Source: Kiritimatiellia bacterium (GTDB taxonomy: Bacteria; Verrucomicrobiota; Kiritimatiellia; UBA8416; JAIOPI01). Taken from it: 18,163 bases of DNA. The notes beneath the pieces were generated by a model. It was given only the letters and a program-made list of their open reading frames with translations. It was not told where the DNA came from and ran no database searches. The stretch spans positions 1-18,163 of the forward strand of contig JAPKCZ010000010.1 in assembly GCA_028822745.1 (NCBI GenBank), given 5' to 3'. Numbering within the stretch: position 1 is the stretch's first letter; every line of letters begins with the position of its first letter. A program made the translations under genes and the position numbers. This document shows positions 14,566 through 18,163 of this stretch, in pieces.

Positions 14566-17500
14566 CTAAGGTTTCTGGTTTTCGGATACTCGAATGGCGT
14601 CCAGTAGGCGCTTTGCGCGTACGTCGAGGATCGGCGAAATATCGGGCCGCTTGCGCACATCCATGATTCGCGAACGCGCCTCGGGCATTTGCCCCAGAGA
14701 AATCAGAAATTCAGCGTGGTTAAGACGCGTTTCTGTTGCCGAGTAGTCATCATCACGAATTTTGCCCATCGCTTGATCCATATAGACGCGTGCGCGCTCC
14801 AAGTCGCCGCTACGCATGTACACCATGGCAATTGTATCCAAAATAACGAATGAATTATTGCCGGAATCTACCAATTTCGGGAGCAACTGGCGCGCCCGCG
14901 GCAGGCCACTCGGCACCATGGCCAAGTTGTAAATCAAGTTATTGAGAACACCGAGGTCGTCTGGACGAGACTTCAGCGCCGACTCAAGTATGCGTATTGC
15001 CTTGAGGTTTTGTCCCTCCTGACGCGCTGCTTCGGCCGCCAGCCTGACCGAACGCACGCGCAACGCCGTGACATCGGCGCCCATGACAGGCTCCAGAATA
15101 CTCAACGCTCTTTGGGTGTCGCCTCTTTGGAAAAACACGTGACTGAGATGCTCCGCCCATTCAACATCTTTAGGAAATTCTTTTCGTAGATACTCAAGCG
15201 CACTGATCATGTCCCCGTCCTCTTCAACCTCGGTGGTTTTGATCCAAACGATGGCCTTGTAAAAAACGGTTGGGTCGAACGCATTTTCGATCCCTTTTCG
15301 TGCCATCGCGCTGGCCAAATCTGCATCTTTCTTTTGCATTGCGCACTGCAAAGCCAATGCGTATGCGGAAAGCAAACCCTTCGCTTCAGCAACGGCGTGT
15401 GTTGCTATTTCGGACGCAATATCGACCATGTCTTTGCGCAAGCACAGATCCCCTGCGCGTACCCATGTACGTGCAGGAAAATCCCCCTCACGCAGCGCCT
15501 TGGCGACAAAGGGTCCTATTGCATCTTTCTTTTGCCCTGCACGAATACGTGACACCAATTCGGCCAACCAGACGCCCCCATCCTTTGGACAAGCAAGTCG
15601 AGCACGCGCGATATGTTCAGTGTCGCCTTCAGATAAAGCAATCAGAGTACGATTCAGGACTGGCGAATTGGGAAGATGCTTAAGGGCCTCTGACTCCGCA
15701 TCCATGGCTGCAGAAAATGCGCCGCGGCGTGCCGCCATAATCGCAACGTGATGCAACAGATCCGCCTTTTCAACAGCATCGCGCCCCAGCCGCTCCCACG
15801 TCTGCCATTGCCCCGACTTGCCCTGCCCCCCGTGCTTTAACCACTGCGCCTTCAACACGTACGACTCGCGCAAAAATGCGTCTATCGAATCCCTAGCAAG
15901 GTCCAAATAGGTCGCCGCATCTTCTGCGTCGGACGCGGGATCGGGCGCCTTTTTCCAGCGCGCGCGCGAAAGCGTGGCTTCGGCGATCAGCGGAACCAAT
16001 TCCTGGTCAGACGCAATATTTTCACGAATGACAGGGACACCAATCAAGTTATGCAGGCGTTCCGCCTCTAGCATACGCCCCGTTAGCACCGCCAATCGAG
16101 CCGTAGGATGAACAGCAATGTCAACGGACAGATTCCGCAACAGATGATAAGCCTCTTCGTCGTGTCCAAAAATATCCCAGACCGCAGCCTCAACAACCGG
16201 CAGGCGCTCGTGATCCGGAAAGCGCGCTGACAACGATTGCGAAACGTGCAATGCGCCAACGCCGAAGCCCAAATTCAGAAGCGCGTTGATGTAGAATAAA
16301 TCGCCTTGGAGTTCGCGGAAATCGGCGACGTGAATATATTCACGCGACGCGCTATAAGCCTCTTGCCAACGCGCTTCACGGTCGTAAAGCTCCACATGCT
16401 GCAAGAGTACCGAGGCTTTACTGTTCTCAAATTTTGCAGCGCGGACATCCAGCTTCGCGTGCGCTTCATCATAAGACCCCATTGCGGACAATACGCTTGG
16501 ATAAACAGCGTAGTCGCGCTCAGTAAGCGTCCCCGAAACTTCACGCTGCTGGAGTTGTTCGAGAACGCGGGCAAGAAAACGTCCCTGATGATTCTCCAGG
16601 CGCGGCGAGTCCAGCGCCTCTCCCAAGGGCACGTTGCGCCACAGCCGGTTGAAGGGCCATACATCCCTGGTCATGGCCTTAACCGGGCGCAGATCAACGA
16701 CGTCGGAACGCTCCCCACCCAAACTCAAATGGTGCTTTCTAAAAACGTACCACGTGTGACCAAATTGCGCTGGTGTAAAATTAATATCCGGGTTGGTCGG
16801 ATCCATCTGCATGAGTCGCGAATAGGCGCGCCAGCCGAGGTCAGGGCGAAAGAGCTGAAAGCAATACCCCATGTAGACGGTGATCTCATTAATACCAAGT
16901 TGATCAATTTTACTTTCGAACAGACGAGCAAAACGCTCCTCCCATTCCGACCCGGGGCGGTTGGATGCCAGATGAAAAATCCCTTTCAGAAAATCGCTAT
17001 CCTTGGGGAACTGCCGCAGTACATGCCGCATGGTTCGTTGCAACCCCTTAAGGTCGGCCGTACGAATCTGCGCATGCATAACAATCTGCGCAATGCCCGA
17101 ATCCGCATAAGGCCCATCATCATCACACGCCGCAATGGCCGACCATTGCTGATGGCGTGCGAGATAAGGGAACATTGCCCGAATGCGTCCCAAATCGATG
17201 ACGGTATGCGCGGCCTTACGTAAATATTCGCTGGCGAGGTCGGGTTCGTCTCGATAGGCAGCATATTCGGCTCGGATCATGGCAACGCCTGGAAGTTTTC
17301 GTGCACTTACAGGAAGCGCGTCAATCAACGCAACCGCGGCCTCGGGTTTGCCTAGAGACATTAGACAAAAGCTCTTGAGCACGGTTTGATAGGCCGAGAG
17401 CCCATTGGGCATCTCATCGAACAGCGCGAGCGCCTCATCAAACTTGTTGCGATTGACGAGAATCAGGACACGCTGCCCGGACAAATCCTGATTGCCCGGC

Positions 17501-18163
17501 GCCTTGTCCAGTGCATGCATCACAGCTTCCTCAGCCTTGGCCAGATCTGATTGAATCAAGCCATCAATGACGCGCCTGCGCATTTCATCTCGATGCGCGG
17601 GCCGCGACTTGTACGCAAGGGCCGATACGCCACCGATACATACCATGCCAAACACAAGTAAGTAAGACCACTTGAAGAGCAGATACCAAAAGCGTGGCAA
17701 GTTGGACGCTTTCTGGACATTCTCCAACTCCCCACTTGCTATGCCGGTGCGTTTTTCATGACGACGCGACTTGATGGACTTGTACAGGGACAGCTCAGCC
17801 TGAGACAACATGATGGTTCCAAGAAGAAAAATACCCAAGGTGTCGTGCAGAAAGTTTTCGGTCCAGGCCGCGTCCATTTTCGGGGCCAAATTAGTCACCA
17901 TGGCGATTCGAAACATATTGACGAGCAGAACTTGCGCCAGACCAAGCACAACAAAGAAAAGCGTTTCGAACCAAGCCAGACGGAAAATCAAGGCGACGCC
18001 CAGTACGGTATAGGCGACGACCGTACCGGTGGACATGCCGCTACAGACATCAGGCACGGTGATCTGATCAAACCCGTTGAAAAGGGTGATCCCGTCTGCC
18101 CACACGGGAACATTGATGCAATGTAACATCCACTCGGCGCCGTTAACCGACCACGTTTGCATT
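14566..18163 (-). CDS. Exosortase catalytic domain fused to a large TPR-repeat region (N-terminus outside the window)
   Basis: The upstream end runs off the window; 1198 residues are visible, numbered from 18162. Residues 1-125 are the C-terminal half of an exosortase, a membrane transpeptidase-like enzyme that cleaves C-terminal sorting signals. The catalytic triad is visible: Cys40 (VPDVCSG), Arg85 (VNMFR) and His106 (LHDTLG), with membrane helices between. A basic loop (KSIKSRRHEKR, 128-138) and one more helix (about 158-184) follow. From about 190 to the end are repeated helical pairs of TPR type, such as DLAKAEEAVMHALDKAPGN and GDLERARVYMDQAMGKI. By the positive-inside rule the repeats would lie outside the cytoplasm. 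Separate TPR proteins (PrsT) accompany exosortases in many exopolysaccharide loci; here the two seem joined. No target protein is seen in the window. Confidence 0.88.
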   Translation of the reverse strand, partial: MQTWSVNGAEWMLHCINVPVWADGITLFNGFDQITVPDVCSGMSTGTVVAYTVLGVALIFRLAWFETLFFVVLGLAQVLLVNMFRIAMVTNLAPKMDAAWTENFLHDTLGIFLLGTIMLSQAELSLYKSIKSRRHEKRTGIASGELENVQKASNLPRFWYLLFKWSYLLVFGMVCIGGVSALAYKSRPAHRDEMRRRVIDGLIQSDLAKAEEAVMHALDKAPGNQDLSGQRVLILVNRNKFDEALALFDEMPNGLSAYQTVLKSFCLMSLGKPEAAVALIDALPVSARKLPGVAMIRAEYAAYRDEPDLASEYLRKAAHTVIDLGRIRAMFPYLARHQQWSAIAACDDDGPYADSGIAQIVMHAQIRTADLKGLQRTMRHVLRQFPKDSDFLKGIFHLASNRPGSEWEERFARLFESKIDQLGINEITVYMGYCFQLFRPDLGWRAYSRLMQMDPTNPDINFTPAQFGHTWYVFRKHHLSLGGERSDVVDLRPVKAMTRDVWPFNRLWRNVPLGEALDSPRLENHQGRFLARVLEQLQQREVSGTLTERDYAVYPSVLSAMGSYDEAHAKLDVRAAKFENSKASVLLQHVELYDREARWQEAYSASREYIHVADFRELQGDLFYINALLNLGFGVGALHVSQSLSARFPDHERLPVVEAAVWDIFGHDEEAYHLLRNLSVDIAVHPTARLAVLTGRMLEAERLHNLIGVPVIRENIASDQELVPLIAEATLSRARWKKAPDPASDAEDAATYLDLARDSIDAFLRESYVLKAQWLKHGGQGKSGQWQTWERLGRDAVEKADLLHHVAIMAARRGAFSAAMDAESEALKHLPNSPVLNRTLIALSEGDTEHIARARLACPKDGGVWLAELVSRIRAGQKKDAIGPFVAKALREGDFPARTWVRAGDLCLRKDMVDIASEIATHAVAEAKGLLSAYALALQCAMQKKDADLASAMARKGIENAFDPTVFYKAIVWIKTTEVEEDGDMISALEYLRKEFPKDVEWAEHLSHVFFQRGDTQRALSILEPVMGADVTALRVRSVRLAAEAARQEGQNLKAIRILESALKSRPDDLGVLNNLIYNLAMVPSGLPRARQLLPKLVDSGNNSFVILDTIAMVYMRSGDLERARVYMDQAMGKIRDDDYSATETRLNHAEFLISLGQMPEARSRIMDVRKRPDISPILDVRAKRLLDAIRVSENQKP

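Noticed and set aside
16306..17223. Long plus-strand frame of 305 codons
   Set aside because: It is antisense to the TPR region, has no recognisable domain and no ribosome binding site; the minus-strand protein is clearly real.

Overview
The window (about 55% G+C by eye) reads as a bacterial chromosome segment, most likely from the PVC superphylum (Verrucomicrobiota, Kiritimatiellota or Lentisphaerota). Three things point there: a nucleoside diphosphate kinase with a degenerate extra N-terminal NDK-like domain, a decayed secreted FnIII/cadherin protein with a C-terminal RYYRL ending common in that group, and an AraC/phytanoyl-CoA-dioxygenase-like divergent pair. This placement is inference. 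No rRNA, tRNA, CRISPR array or insertion sequence was seen.

Layout. (1) 55-1224, minus: tandem-domain NDK. (2) 1408-5792: a sigma-54 activator (minus) lies back to back with a VIT/VWA surface protein that has a GlyGly-CTERM-like tail. The next gene in the same direction is a rhombosortase-type rhomboid protease. A near-consensus -24/-12 promoter lies upstream of the VIT/VWA gene, so the three genes look like a regulator, its substrate gene and the substrate's processing enzyme. (3) 5720-7478: a 2OG-Fe(II) dioxygenase (PhyH family, minus) divergent from an AraC regulator. (4) 7502-8495: a decayed secreted protein. (5) 8492-11422, minus: a zinc-type ABC operon, znuA - small membrane-anchored protein with an HHHE tail - znuC - znuB. 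A Fur/Zur-like operator lies upstream. (6) 11615-12334, plus: pirin. (7) 12418-13467, plus: two damaged genes, a DoxX-like remnant and a CDGSH/glutamate-synthase fusion. Each seems to have lost its middle; the CDGSH part is still an intact short ORF. (8) 13464-18163, minus: a long gene whose visible part is the catalytic end of an exosortase fused to about 1000 residues of TPR-like repeats, followed by a small FAD-dependent oxidoreductase.

The most interesting parts are the sigma-54/VIT-VWA/rhombosortase cassette, the exosortase-TPR fusion, and the uncharacterised protein inside the zinc operon. Two independent C-terminal sorting proteases (rhombosortase and exosortase) in 18 kb suggest a lineage that invests heavily in surface-protein processing. 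Three decayed genes among otherwise intact ones may be true pseudogenes or assembly errors, which the sequence alone cannot settle.
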